Source: an uncultured Dyadobacter sp.
GTDB taxonomy: Bacteria > Bacteroidota > Bacteroidia > Cytophagales > Spirosomataceae
Assembly (NCBI GenBank): GCA_946481035.1
Contig: CAMLNK010000033.1
Span: 1-12,059 of the forward strand
Reading direction: 5' to 3'
Length of the DNA: 12,059 nt
The translations under genes and the position numbers were made by a program. Every line of letters starts with the position of its first letter. Positions within the stretch are counted from its first letter, which is position 1. Positions 5,801 through 12,055 of the stretch are shown one piece after another. The notes beneath the pieces were generated by a model. The model saw only the letters and a program-made list of their open reading frames with translations. It searched no databases and was not told where the DNA came from.

Positions 5801-6933
5801 CCGGCGGCACTGCCGAGGTAAATGAACACCGCTCCTTCGTCGGTTTGTCCGGCATCGTAATAAGGTGCGCCCACGAGCACGTCGCTGTACCCATCCTTGT
5901 TCACATCGCCGGCGCTCGACACCGAAATACCCGCCTGTGCGTTCACCTGGTTGCTTTGCAGCACGGTCGCTGCAAGGCTCAGTCCCGCTGCGGTGCCTGG
6001 AAATACAAATGCCGCCCCTTCGTCGGTCTGCCCGTTGTCGTACTTGGGGGCTCCGATGATCACATCGCTGTACCCGTCACCGTTGACGTCGCCTGCGCTG
6101 GCCACGGAGTAACCCACCCATGCATTGCTCTGATGGATTTCCAGTCTTTTATTGGCCAAAGTTGGTCCGCCGCCTACGATCGGATCGATCGTTACCGGGA
6201 ATGCGGCGTGCGCTACATTCGTGGTAATCTCAATTTGATTATTTGTATACGTCAGCGTCGCATCGAGGATCTGCCCGTTGGCATCCCAGCATTTCAATCC
6301 GTTATAGACGAGCTCTTCGGCACTCGCACCATTGATAACCTTGGTTATAAAGCGAAGCTCGTTTTCGCCTTTATCCAAAACCTCGGCTCCCGACACTGCC
6401 AGCTTTACGGCCAATGATTTCAAACCGGCGGGAGCACTATTAATAATAAAATTCTGGCGGACGCCATTTTCATTATTAATAAACTCTTCTGAAAAATTAC
6501 CATGGTCAATCACAACCTTGTTTTCAGAACTCTTTACAGGGCTATCCTGTGATACTGCATAAAGCAATTTACCATCACCAAAAACACCCTGGTTGACGAG
6601 CTTCAATGCAAAATCCGAATGGGTTGAATCCACACGTTTTTGGAGTGTCAATGCACCTGGCGCATAAGTAGCCCGCAGGTTTTGTTCCCGGTTGGGGCTT
6701 TGAAAAACACCGGCTTTTTCATCATAACTGACGTGGTATTCGTGGTTGGCAATCACCTGCCTCATCCCGAACAATACGCTGTCGGGCAGCAATGCCTCCT
6801 GCCCGGCCGATATTTTCGACGGCGTAACAGGCCCGGCCGATATTTGAAATGGGAGCGTTTCATAAATCCTTTTGTGAAATAAAAGACTAACCGCTAACAG
6901 AGAAACGAAGAGAAATTTGTAGTGATTTTTCAT
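2872..6933 (-). CDS. Secreted FG-GAP (integrin alpha-like) repeat protein with T9SS sorting domain
   Basis: Predicted exported surface or secreted protein of 1353 residues. Seen in order: an N-terminal basic-hydrophobic segment (about 1-20) serving as a Sec signal; a beta-rich region at about 40-255 ending in AAFPVTIDPI, which resembles the domain often preceding bacterial FG-GAP arrays; 14 FG-GAP repeats (about 265-1110) with cores such as GDVNGDGYSD at 60-62 residue spacing, each offering a calcium-binding D-x-N/D-x-D-G loop; a linker domain (1115-1245); and a C-terminal tail (about 1278-1353) with SISIFPNPA, LKLISASGAVV and SGVYILV, matching the type A T9SS sorting signal. The ATG at 6933 is chosen; the in-frame TTG two codons upstream is less likely. 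The ligand is unknown. Adhesion or matrix binding is inference from integrin-like propellers. Confidence 0.93.
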   Translation of the reverse strand: MKNHYKFLFVSLLAVSLLFHKRIYETLPFQISAGPVTPSKISAGQEALLPDSVLFGMRQVIANHEYHVSYDEKAGVFQSPNREQNLRATYAPGALTLQKRVDSTHSDFALKLVNQGVFGDGKLLYAVSQDSPVKSSENKVVIDHGNFSEEFINNENGVRQNFIINSAPAGLKSLAVKLAVSGAEVLDKGENELRFITKVINGASAEELVYNGLKCWDANGQILDATLTYTNNQIEITTNVAHAAFPVTIDPIVGGGPTLANKRLEIHQSNAWVGYSVASAGDVNGDGYSDVIIGAPKYDNGQTDEGAAFVFPGTAAGLSLAATVLQSNQVNAQAGISVSSAGDVNKDGYSDVLVGAPYYDAGQTDEGAVFIYLGSAAGLATNPSQTLETNQIGANLGVSVAMAGDVNGDGHSDILAGAHQYDNGQNNEGAAFLYYGNATGVGVNALALEADQANAMMGYAVSSAGDLNADGFSDVMVGARLYTNGELYEGAVFVYKGSAAGLITANPFKVEANQIDARLGHSVATIGDVNGDGFSDVLMGAYQYKQSQPNEGAAFLLFGSTFGQLLGDKRTFMGYQKEGQFGWAVAGAGDVNGDGYSDFVIGARYYTVTQANEGAAFLYYGNPTKNFPVRNAVFTGEQGNAWLGTAVASAGDVNGDGYSDLVIGAYAYDNGQTDEGTALIYHGGGLTGHITAKSVVGDSVSVRRLGSAVANAGDINGDGFDDVAITAPGTDPLTPGRTSIMYGSVDGIKQKWYDVPGKLKTILFGRSVAGAGDVNGDGYADVVIGNPHYGNVVNGGEVRIYFGAASGIDTVNFQVLKEPLGGTQYGISVGGAGDLNGDNYADIVVGAPKYKLVNETRGAAYVYYGSPTGVGTVPKVLPGKNNNASMGASAAGLGDTNGDGYGDLIVGAPTTNTGGVEGGAAWIYYGSSTGVDNSVTYFKNDNGYVHFGESVAAAGDVNGDGYNDAVIGLPGHGLSKQGSVAIYLGASGGFTAANIRFYAGNWANAAFGSSVAGAGDVNGDGYSDVIAGESKLSHQASQRGGFVVIPGGPNGGTVPANWEVMGDATLDQMGASVSGAGDVNGDGFSDLLVGIPGRDGINTDVGGVHIFDGGAEYQDPIWFNIIQGKPNRVRLYNADMVTPYAPNAPQPNFGVGLYGRSFLGRNKGKLVWETKSNGQPFSSLPNTPISNSVQSTGAQPAFTDLTAAGTELKGLVVKLNPETKLRARVRYEPALALTGQMYGPWRYVQVYVEGKSVSPAPAGDNVSNLRLQAELEENTEESISIFPNPASEKLFIRSNSQNAVKSLKLISASGAVVYQAGRAQSEIDLKGMASGVYILVTKHADGSQVSHKVLVRK
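3604..6147 (-). repeat. Array of 14 FG-GAP coding repeats (about 183 bp each)
   Basis: The GD[VLIT]N core appears 14 times; counted from the ATG at 6933 the cores start at residues 281, 342, 404, 465, 527, 589, 651, 713, 772, 833, 894, 955, 1015 and 1077, so spacing is 59-62 residues. Repeats 1-7 share an EGAAF-like strand (for example TDEGAAF, NEGAAF), while repeats 8-14 have diverged there. This partition into seven and seven fits two tandem seven-bladed propellers. DNA copies are mostly diverged; the longest identity noticed is 28 nt, at 3867-3894 and 4047-4074, exactly 180 bp apart. Confidence 0.9.
6801..6845 (-). repeat. 15-bp direct repeat, 30-bp period, in the 5' part of the FG-GAP gene
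   Basis: GCCCGGCCGATATTT occurs at 6801-6815 and 6831-6845. The 30-bp period equals ten codons and yields the imperfect peptide repeat QISAGPVTP / KISAGQEAL just after the signal region. It looks like an in-frame tandem duplication in the mature N-terminus. Confidence 0.75.
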
Positions 6934-6996
6934 TGGCAATTTTTCGATACAAAGAGTTGATAACCAGTTGAAGTAGACTAAAAATCAATGATTTGC

Positions 6997-7026
6997 CGAA
7001 GATAATTGGTACTACTATTACTACAA
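6997..7026 (-). promoter_or_regulatory. Candidate promoter of the FG-GAP gene
   Basis: On the minus strand a TTG (7026-7024) is followed after 19 bp by TATCTTCG (7004-6997), one mismatch from TAnnTTTG. This spacing is within the Bacteroidota range of 17-23. Transcription would begin near 6990, giving a leader of about 57 nt. The rest of the 190-bp divergent gap 6934-7123 is A/T-rich and presumably holds the plus-strand promoter of the DUF6766 gene, for which only an imperfect TAGTATTTG at 7091-7099 was seen. Confidence 0.35.
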
Positions 7027-7123
7027 TCATCTTATTATGTAGCGGTTTGATGTGTGATAATACGGTACACGCGTGGCATGATTTTCGCATTAGTATTTGG
7101 CGAATTTTTAACCGAATACAGCC

Positions 7124-7781
7124 ATGTCAACACACAAAACCGATCGTTTTCTCTACCGCAATGGCCTTTCCATCGTCTTCATAGCATTGTTTTTTGTAGC
7201 TCTAATTGCCCAGGCTTTTTTTGGCTGGAAACAGCACAACCAGGAGCTGGAAGAACTGGGCGGTTCTGCATTGAGTTTGGGCGAATATCTTGCAAGCGGC
7301 CACTTTTGAGAACTTCCAAAGTGAATTCCTGCAAATGGCGCTCTATGTGGTATTGACTATTTCGCTGCGGCAAATCGGGTCGGCGGAATCCAAAGATCTG
7401 GTGAAGCGGGAGGAAGTGGATCGTGAGCCCGACCCCAACAAAAAGGACGCACCCGGGCCGGTCAAACGTGGCGGGTGGCGGCTACGGCTGTACCAGCATT
7501 CACTTTCCATCGCATTTGTGGCCCTGTTCCTGGTGAGCTGGCTGGGGCATCTCTACGGCAGCTTTACCGATTACAATGACCAGCAAATGCTTCACGGAGA
7601 GCCACAGAAACATTTAGCTGCATTTCTGGCCGAGCCCGACTTCTGGTTCGAAACTTTTCAGAATTGGCAAAGTGAATTTTTGTCAGTGGCTTCGATTGTG
7701 GTCCTGTCCATTTTCCTGAGGCAAAAAGGCTCTCCCGAATCGAAACCTGTGGATGCGCCGCATATGGAAACGGGGAAATAG
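7124..7781 (+). pseudogene. Frameshifted DUF6766-family membrane protein gene
   Basis: Two reading frames together encode one recognisable small membrane protein. The first frame (7124-7309, 61 residues) starts MSTHKTDRFLYRNGLSIVF and stops after LASGHF. The second (open from about 7290, stop at 7781) resumes with ATFENFQSEFLQ. Each half has the same plan: LYxxxLSI-hydrophobic helix, an acidic middle, FxNxQSEFL, a second helix, then LRQxGSxESK, so the whole is an internal duplication with four predicted membrane helices. The halves join if two codons plus a 3n+2 shift are restored. Family members are about 215-225 residues and unbroken, from memory. Function is unknown. Alternatives are a sequencing error or recoding at TTT-TGA. 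The gene faces the FG-GAP gene divergently and converges on the LytS kinase 28 bp away. Confidence 0.75.
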
Positions 7782-7809
7782 CGGATTATCTCGGTGCTGC
7801 CGTTTGAAG

Positions 7810-8988
7810 TTATTGAAACATGCTGGTCTGAATGCGGGCCGTTTCCTGTAATGGCTGCTCCACCGGCATTTGTACGGAAACCCGGAATTCGTCGTCCGTC
7901 TCCGATTTTTCAAATTTGTACCGTCCCGGATAGTAAATACCCAGTCGTCTTTCCAGGTTTACCAGGCCGATCCCCCCGCTTCCGGGCTTGCTGCGCAATG
8001 GCCGCGCGGGTTTGCTGTTGACAATATCAAATTTCAGCATACCGCCTGAAATATTAATCCGGATGTCCACAAAGGATTCATGGCGCGTCGAATGGACGCC
8101 GTGTTTGAATGCATTTTCGACGAGTGTGATCAGCGAAACCGTGGGAATGCGGTGTGCTCTTTCAATTTCTCCGTGCTGCTCCACATTAATTTTGCAGCGC
8201 CCGCCGTTTCGGATCGATTCGAGTTCTACATATAGTTTCACATACGAAAGCTCCGTTTCGAGTTTGGTAAACTCTTCGTTCATCTCATACAGCGAAAATC
8301 GTAGGATTTCGGAGACCTTATGAAGGTATTCGGCCGCCTCTTCCGATACTGGTAAAACCTTTGCATAGGCGGCATTTAAAACATTGAAAACAAAATGCGG
8401 GTTAATTTGCGATTTCAATGCTTTCAATTCCATACGAAGTGCATCGTTCTGGATTTTCTGCCGCATAATGCGCTCGTTCGCGGCGTATTTCACTGTTTTC
8501 AAAGAAGCGGGCAATACAAAAAATTGCACTTCGGAAACGTCGTTACTAAATACCAGCCAGGCACGGGGATCTCTGAAATTGAAGGGTTCAAGATACAAAT
8601 TCGCAAACATCCTGAACCGTTCCGTCATATTTTCCAACCCTAAATAGCGGTCCACACCCATATATAATACCACCGAAAACAGGTGATTAATCACAAGCGC
8701 AAAAGCGAAAAGAGCCAGGAAAAGAAAGAAACCACGCAGGTGAGCCCGAAGGAGATAATAAAGGCCTACGCAGAGGTAAAATTCCGGAATGATTTTAAAG
8801 AAATAAAAAAAACTGGCGATGGTAACAGTCGGGTCCGATGTCTTTCGCAAAAGCGTGGGCAATGCGTAGGAATAATGCAGTAATATGAAAAGAACCCAGA
8901 ATAAAACGTGGTAGGAAATTCTTAATCCCTGGGTTTGGGGAAACAGAAGTTTATCAATAAGCGATCTCTTTTTTGCTGTATTATTCAT
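7810..8988 (-). CDS. LytS/YehU-type membrane sensor histidine kinase
   Basis: Predicted inner-membrane kinase of 392 residues of the His_kinase (PF06580) type. Four hydrophobic segments are seen at about 24-42, 56-80, 86-110 and 145-165, then a short coiled linker (165-190). The phosphoacceptor motif QINPHFVFNVLNAAYA gives His198. The ATP-binding domain shows the N-box LVENAFKHGV (289-298) and the G-box GSGGIGLVNLERRLG (336-350). All signature residues are present, so the protein should be active. Such kinases normally pair with a LytTR response regulator in the same operon; none lies on either side here, since DUF6766 is convergent and the upstream gene is a different kinase. It is therefore an orphan or acts with a distant partner. 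The stimulus is unknown. Confidence 0.92.
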   Translation of the reverse strand: MNNTAKKRSLIDKLLFPQTQGLRISYHVLFWVLFILLHYSYALPTLLRKTSDPTVTIASFFYFFKIIPEFYLCVGLYYLLRAHLRGFFLFLALFAFALVINHLFSVVLYMGVDRYLGLENMTERFRMFANLYLEPFNFRDPRAWLVFSNDVSEVQFFVLPASLKTVKYAANERIMRQKIQNDALRMELKALKSQINPHFVFNVLNAAYAKVLPVSEEAAEYLHKVSEILRFSLYEMNEEFTKLETELSYVKLYVELESIRNGGRCKINVEQHGEIERAHRIPTVSLITLVENAFKHGVHSTRHESFVDIRINISGGMLKFDIVNSKPARPLRSKPGSGGIGLVNLERRLGIYYPGRYKFEKSETDDEFRVSVQMPVEQPLQETARIQTSMFQ

Positions 8989-9073
8989 GCAAGCGCTGGC
9001 TTTACTTTTCTTTCAACGGCCTGGTATCCTTCTCGCGTGCATACGGCCTGCTGCTTATCTTTTAATTGGCTGG

Positions 9074-9081
9074 CAAAGGTA
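9074..9081 (-). promoter_or_regulatory. Candidate -7 promoter element of the LytS-type kinase gene
   Basis: On the minus strand this reads TACCTTTG, an exact TAnnTTTG match, 85 bp before the start codon. Transcription would begin near 9067. No TTG is seen at the expected -33 distance. The motif lies in the 121-bp gap after the kdp-associated kinase, for which no terminator hairpin was seen, so read-through from upstream is also possible. Confidence 0.4.
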
Positions 9082-9109
9082 ATATGCTTACACTATACGC
9101 TGTACATTT

Positions 9110-10855
9110 TCAGACATGTTCGGTTACATCAACTGCCGTCAGCCTGAAAAAAAATGTACTTCCCGCTCCCAGCTCACTTTCTACACCGATTTCCCCGCCT
9201 TGCGCTTCAATGAATTCCTTACTGATGGCCAGCCCCAGCCCTGTCCCCGATTTCTGGCTGCCAGGCACCTGAAAATACCGGTTGAATATCTTTTCCCTGT
9301 ATTTTTCATCAATACCCTGCCCATAGTCTGTTACCGAAAAACTTACCTGCCGCTCACTGGAAGCAAGGGAAATAGCTATTTCGCTATCTTCGCCCGAGTA
9401 GCGGATGGCGTTCGTCAAAAAATTGATGAGTACCCACGCCGTTTTTTCAAGATCGGCCCTCACAGCCGGTAACCCGGGCTCGATATGCGCCGCAAGCGCG
9501 ATCTTTTTCTGCTCCGCCTGAAAACGGACGGCATCCAGCGCATAATGCCAGATTGCCTCGGGCTGGGCCGTCTGGATGTTCAGCTGGATATTTCCGGTCT
9601 CCACTTGTGACATATTCAAAAGCTCGCCGGTTATTTTCAACAGCCGCTCGCTATCCTCTCTGATCGACTCGATCAGCTGCGCTTGCTCACCGTTAATGGC
9701 TCCGATACTCGGCGATTGCAGCAATTGAAGGCTCATTTTGATTGAAGAAATAGGCGTTTTGAGCTCGTGGGAGACGGTGGCAATAAAATTGGTCTTAGCC
9801 GAGTCGAGTTCTTTAAATGGGGTGATATTTTTCAAAAGAATTACTTTCCCAATGCAGACACGCTCCTTTTCCCCGGTAGGAACGATGCTGATATCGATCA
9901 TTTCCTTCTCGAAATAGCTTTCCTTTTCGTCCGCGTATATTTTAAGCAGATTCCCCTCCTTAGCGACTCCTTCGCTGCCTGTTTCGGTTTGCCGGGTCAG
10001 CGTGCGGATCAGGTCGTTTCGCCCGGAGAGTTCCTGTACGGTTCTCCCGATCATTTCACTCATCGAAAGACCAATAATTTTGATCGCTTCCTGGTTGGCA
10101 AACAATACAATTCCCTTTTGGTCCAGCCCGATCACCGGCTCGTGCATATTGTTGATCAACGCTTCTGTTCTCTTTTTTTCGATCAGCAGCCTCGCCAGAT
10201 TGCTGTCGTCGTATTCTTCCAGCTTCTCGGCCATCGCATTGAAAGACTGCCCCAGCTGACCGAATTCGTCCCGGCGATCGAAACGAACGCGGCGGGAATA
10301 GTTCTTGGCCGCGATTTGCCTGATGCTCTCGCTTAGCTCGGTGATGGGGTTGGCGATGTTCCCCGGCAGATTCACAAAAAGCGTCAGTGAAATGATCGTG
10401 CAGGCGGTAGCGGCGAGCACAATCCACAGAATGGCCGAACCGGCTGTGCCATTCGCCACATCATTTTTCGCCCTGATCGCCTCCATATTGATCCTGATCA
10501 AACCCAGGATATCCTTCCGAAGCAATGCCGGAAGCGTATCGGGCCGGGCGCTGGTGCTCAAGAGGTTAAAATGGGTCCTGACCCGCCCGGTCGCCTGGCC
10601 TTCCCCGGGCTCGGTGATGTTTCCGAACTGCCTTTGAAGGTTTTGTTCGAACGAAGCTTTGGCCGACGGCTTATCGATTTCATCCAGGGCCAGCATCATA
10701 TTCCGCGCAAATTCCAGGGTATTGTAATTATCGACCAGAATATTCGCCGTATCGTCTTTGAGCTTGTACACATATCGCGACGCTACCAGCGATTGCAGCA
10801 GAATGAGCAGGAACAGCAGCCCGAGGCTTAATCGTAATTTAGGTTTGATTTTCAT
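9110..10855 (-). CDS. HAMP-PAS sensor histidine kinase, partner of the KdpD N-terminal protein
   Basis: Predicted inner-membrane histidine kinase of 581 residues. Seen in order: membrane helix at about 9-27, a periplasmic helical region of about 110 residues (31-140), second membrane helix at about 141-162, a HAMP linker (163-217, with PITELSESI and DEFGQLGQSFNAM), a PAS domain (about 228-345, with ALINNMHEPVIGLD and IVLFANQEA), the dimerisation motif ATVSHELKTPISS giving His363, and an ATPase domain with NFLTNAIRYS, DYGQGID and GTGLGLAIS. It follows the KdpD N-terminal gene by 19 bp on the same strand, with AGAAG just before the ATG, so the two are co-transcribed. Unlike the fused KdpD of proteobacteria, which has four membrane helices, it has two helices and a real periplasmic part. 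No response regulator gene follows it. A kdp role comes from context. Confidence 0.9.
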   Translation of the reverse strand: MKIKPKLRLSLGLLFLLILLQSLVASRYVYKLKDDTANILVDNYNTLEFARNMMLALDEIDKPSAKASFEQNLQRQFGNITEPGEGQATGRVRTHFNLLSTSARPDTLPALLRKDILGLIRINMEAIRAKNDVANGTAGSAILWIVLAATACTIISLTLFVNLPGNIANPITELSESIRQIAAKNYSRRVRFDRRDEFGQLGQSFNAMAEKLEEYDDSNLARLLIEKKRTEALINNMHEPVIGLDQKGIVLFANQEAIKIIGLSMSEMIGRTVQELSGRNDLIRTLTRQTETGSEGVAKEGNLLKIYADEKESYFEKEMIDISIVPTGEKERVCIGKVILLKNITPFKELDSAKTNFIATVSHELKTPISSIKMSLQLLQSPSIGAINGEQAQLIESIREDSERLLKITGELLNMSQVETGNIQLNIQTAQPEAIWHYALDAVRFQAEQKKIALAAHIEPGLPAVRADLEKTAWVLINFLTNAIRYSGEDSEIAISLASSERQVSFSVTDYGQGIDEKYREKIFNRYFQVPGSQKSGTGLGLAISKEFIEAQGGEIGVESELGAGSTFFFRLTAVDVTEHV

Positions 10856-10874
10856 TTTCTTCTCAACGGATTGC

Positions 10875-11999
10875 TCAGGAAAGGATGACGAGATCGATGT
10901 CCGAGCTGGTTAACTTTTTCAAAAGATTATTGAACAGGTTGGTCGCCATGATTACCCTGATCAGCGTGATATGCGGTTTGCCGATGCAAATGGTCGTCAC
11001 CTGCTTTTCCTCGGCCGTTTCGATAATGGCCTTGGAAACATTCGAGCTCGAAACGCGGATAATTTCCGCACCCATTTCGGTAGCGAGCTTGAAATTGTTG
11101 ATCAGGTGGCGCTGCTTGTCGAGCGGTATCCTGTCGCGGCTTTCGGCGGGCGTCTGCACGTACAATAGCAGCCATTTACTGTTATAATAGCTTGCGAGCC
11201 GGGCTGTTTTCCGGATCACATGCTTGGCGGTAACTTCGTTGGAACTGATACAGGCTAGAAATTTCTCTCTGCGCTGCGCGACCATTTTCGGCACCTCGGT
11301 GTCTACTTTGCGTTCCACCTGGCTGGCTACCTCTTTCAAAGCCAACTCACGCAGTTGCAAAATATGATCGGATCTGAAAAAGTTCGTTAATGCGGTCTGA
11401 ATCTTATCGGGCCGGTAGATTTTACCTTCTTTTAAACGGGTAATCAGCTCGTCGGCGGTGAGGTCGATGTTGACTACCTCATCGGCCGCAGCCACGACGC
11501 TGTCGGGTATGCGCTCGCGTACCTCCACGCCCGTAATCTGCTTTACTTCCTCGTTCAGGCTTTCGATATGCTGAATATTAACCGCGCTGATCACATTAAT
11601 GCCCGCATCCAGGATTTCCATCACATCCTGCCAGCGCTTTTCGTTCTTGCTGCCTTCGATGTTGGTGTGAGCCAGCTCGTCGATGACCACGATTTCCGGC
11701 CTCAAACCGATCACCGCCGGCATATCCAGCTCTTCCAGCTCCTTGCCTTTGTAAAAAAGCTTGCGCCTCGGAATGACCGGCAGCCCTTCGAGCAGATCGT
11801 GGGTTTCCTTCCGATGATGCGTCTCGATAAAGCCGATTTTCACATCTATTCCGTTTCTGAGCAGGGTATGCGCTTCTTGGAGCATCCGATAGGTCTTGCC
11901 CACACCTGCGCTCATCCCGATGTATATTTTAAACTTCCCCCTTCGGGATTTCTTGATAAGTTCCAGGAAGTGTTGGGCATTGGGGTTGGTCTCTGACAT
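10875..11999 (-). CDS. kdpD: KdpD N-terminal domain protein (sensor and USP domains, no kinase)
   Basis: A cytosolic protein of 374 residues corresponding to the N-terminal third of KdpD, the potassium-responsive sensor of the Kdp ATPase system. Seen: the Walker A-like GMSAGVGKT at 28-36, a KdpD-typical GFIETHHRKET segment at 56-66, and the Walker B-like IVVIDELAHTN at 103-113. From about 247 a universal-stress-protein-like domain follows (FLACISSNEVTAKHVIRKTARLA, ending in the SSDIDLVIL strand). The four membrane helices, GAF and kinase domains of fused KdpD (about 890 residues) are absent; the separate kinase gene 19 bp downstream supplies the kinase. The protein is complete, not truncated by the window. 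The kdpFABC genes are expected upstream, beyond the right edge. A hairpin at 12033-12055 precedes it. Confidence 0.92.
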   Translation of the reverse strand: MSETNPNAQHFLELIKKSRRGKFKIYIGMSAGVGKTYRMLQEAHTLLRNGIDVKIGFIETHHRKETHDLLEGLPVIPRRKLFYKGKELEELDMPAVIGLRPEIVVIDELAHTNIEGSKNEKRWQDVMEILDAGINVISAVNIQHIESLNEEVKQITGVEVRERIPDSVVAAADEVVNIDLTADELITRLKEGKIYRPDKIQTALTNFFRSDHILQLRELALKEVASQVERKVDTEVPKMVAQRREKFLACISSNEVTAKHVIRKTARLASYYNSKWLLLYVQTPAESRDRIPLDKQRHLINNFKLATEMGAEIIRVSSSNVSKAIIETAEEKQVTTICIGKPHITLIRVIMATNLFNNLLKKLTSSDIDLVILS

Positions 12000-12032
12000 A
12001 TCTGAAATGGACGGAAGTTAGAAACAAAACAG

Positions 12033-12055
12033 CCTTTCGGGTGTGTGCCGAAAGG
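12033..12055 (-). terminator. Terminator-like hairpin upstream of the kdpD-type gene
   Basis: CCTTTCGG (12033-12040) and CCGAAAGG (12048-12055) form a perfect 8-bp stem with a 7-nt loop. On the minus strand the stem is followed by CTGTTTTGTTT, an interrupted T-run. It probably ends the transcript of a minus-strand gene beyond the right edge, 33 bp before the KdpD-type start. If so, the split kdpD unit either has its own promoter or depends on partial read-through. No TAnnTTTG match was seen in 12000-12032. Confidence 0.55.

Noticed and set aside
3680..6100. Regularly spaced similar sequences on the plus strand resembling a repeat array or CRISPR.
   Set aside because: The spacing of about 183 bp and the sequence are the reverse complement of FG-GAP protein repeats in an open minus-strand gene; there are no short identical repeats with 30-bp spacers.
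5677..6417. A 246-codon open frame on the plus strand, antisense to the FG-GAP gene.
   Set aside because: It is a mirror of the biased, repetitive codons in the FG-GAP repeats and shows no family motif, signal or start context of its own.
6934..6939. TTG start for the FG-GAP protein two codons before the ATG.
   Set aside because: The ATG at 6933 is a better codon and gives a normal Met-Lys signal start; nothing favours the TTG.
9016..9050. An 8-bp direct repeat, ACGGCCTG, at 9016-9023 and 9043-9050 in the LytS-type kinase leader.
   Set aside because: It is short, with a 27-bp period that does not match helical turns, and lies downstream of the predicted start; chance is likely.
9767..10336. 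A 189-codon plus-strand frame antisense to the HAMP-PAS kinase.
   Set aside because: It lies wholly inside a well-supported kinase gene and its translation has no recognisable features.
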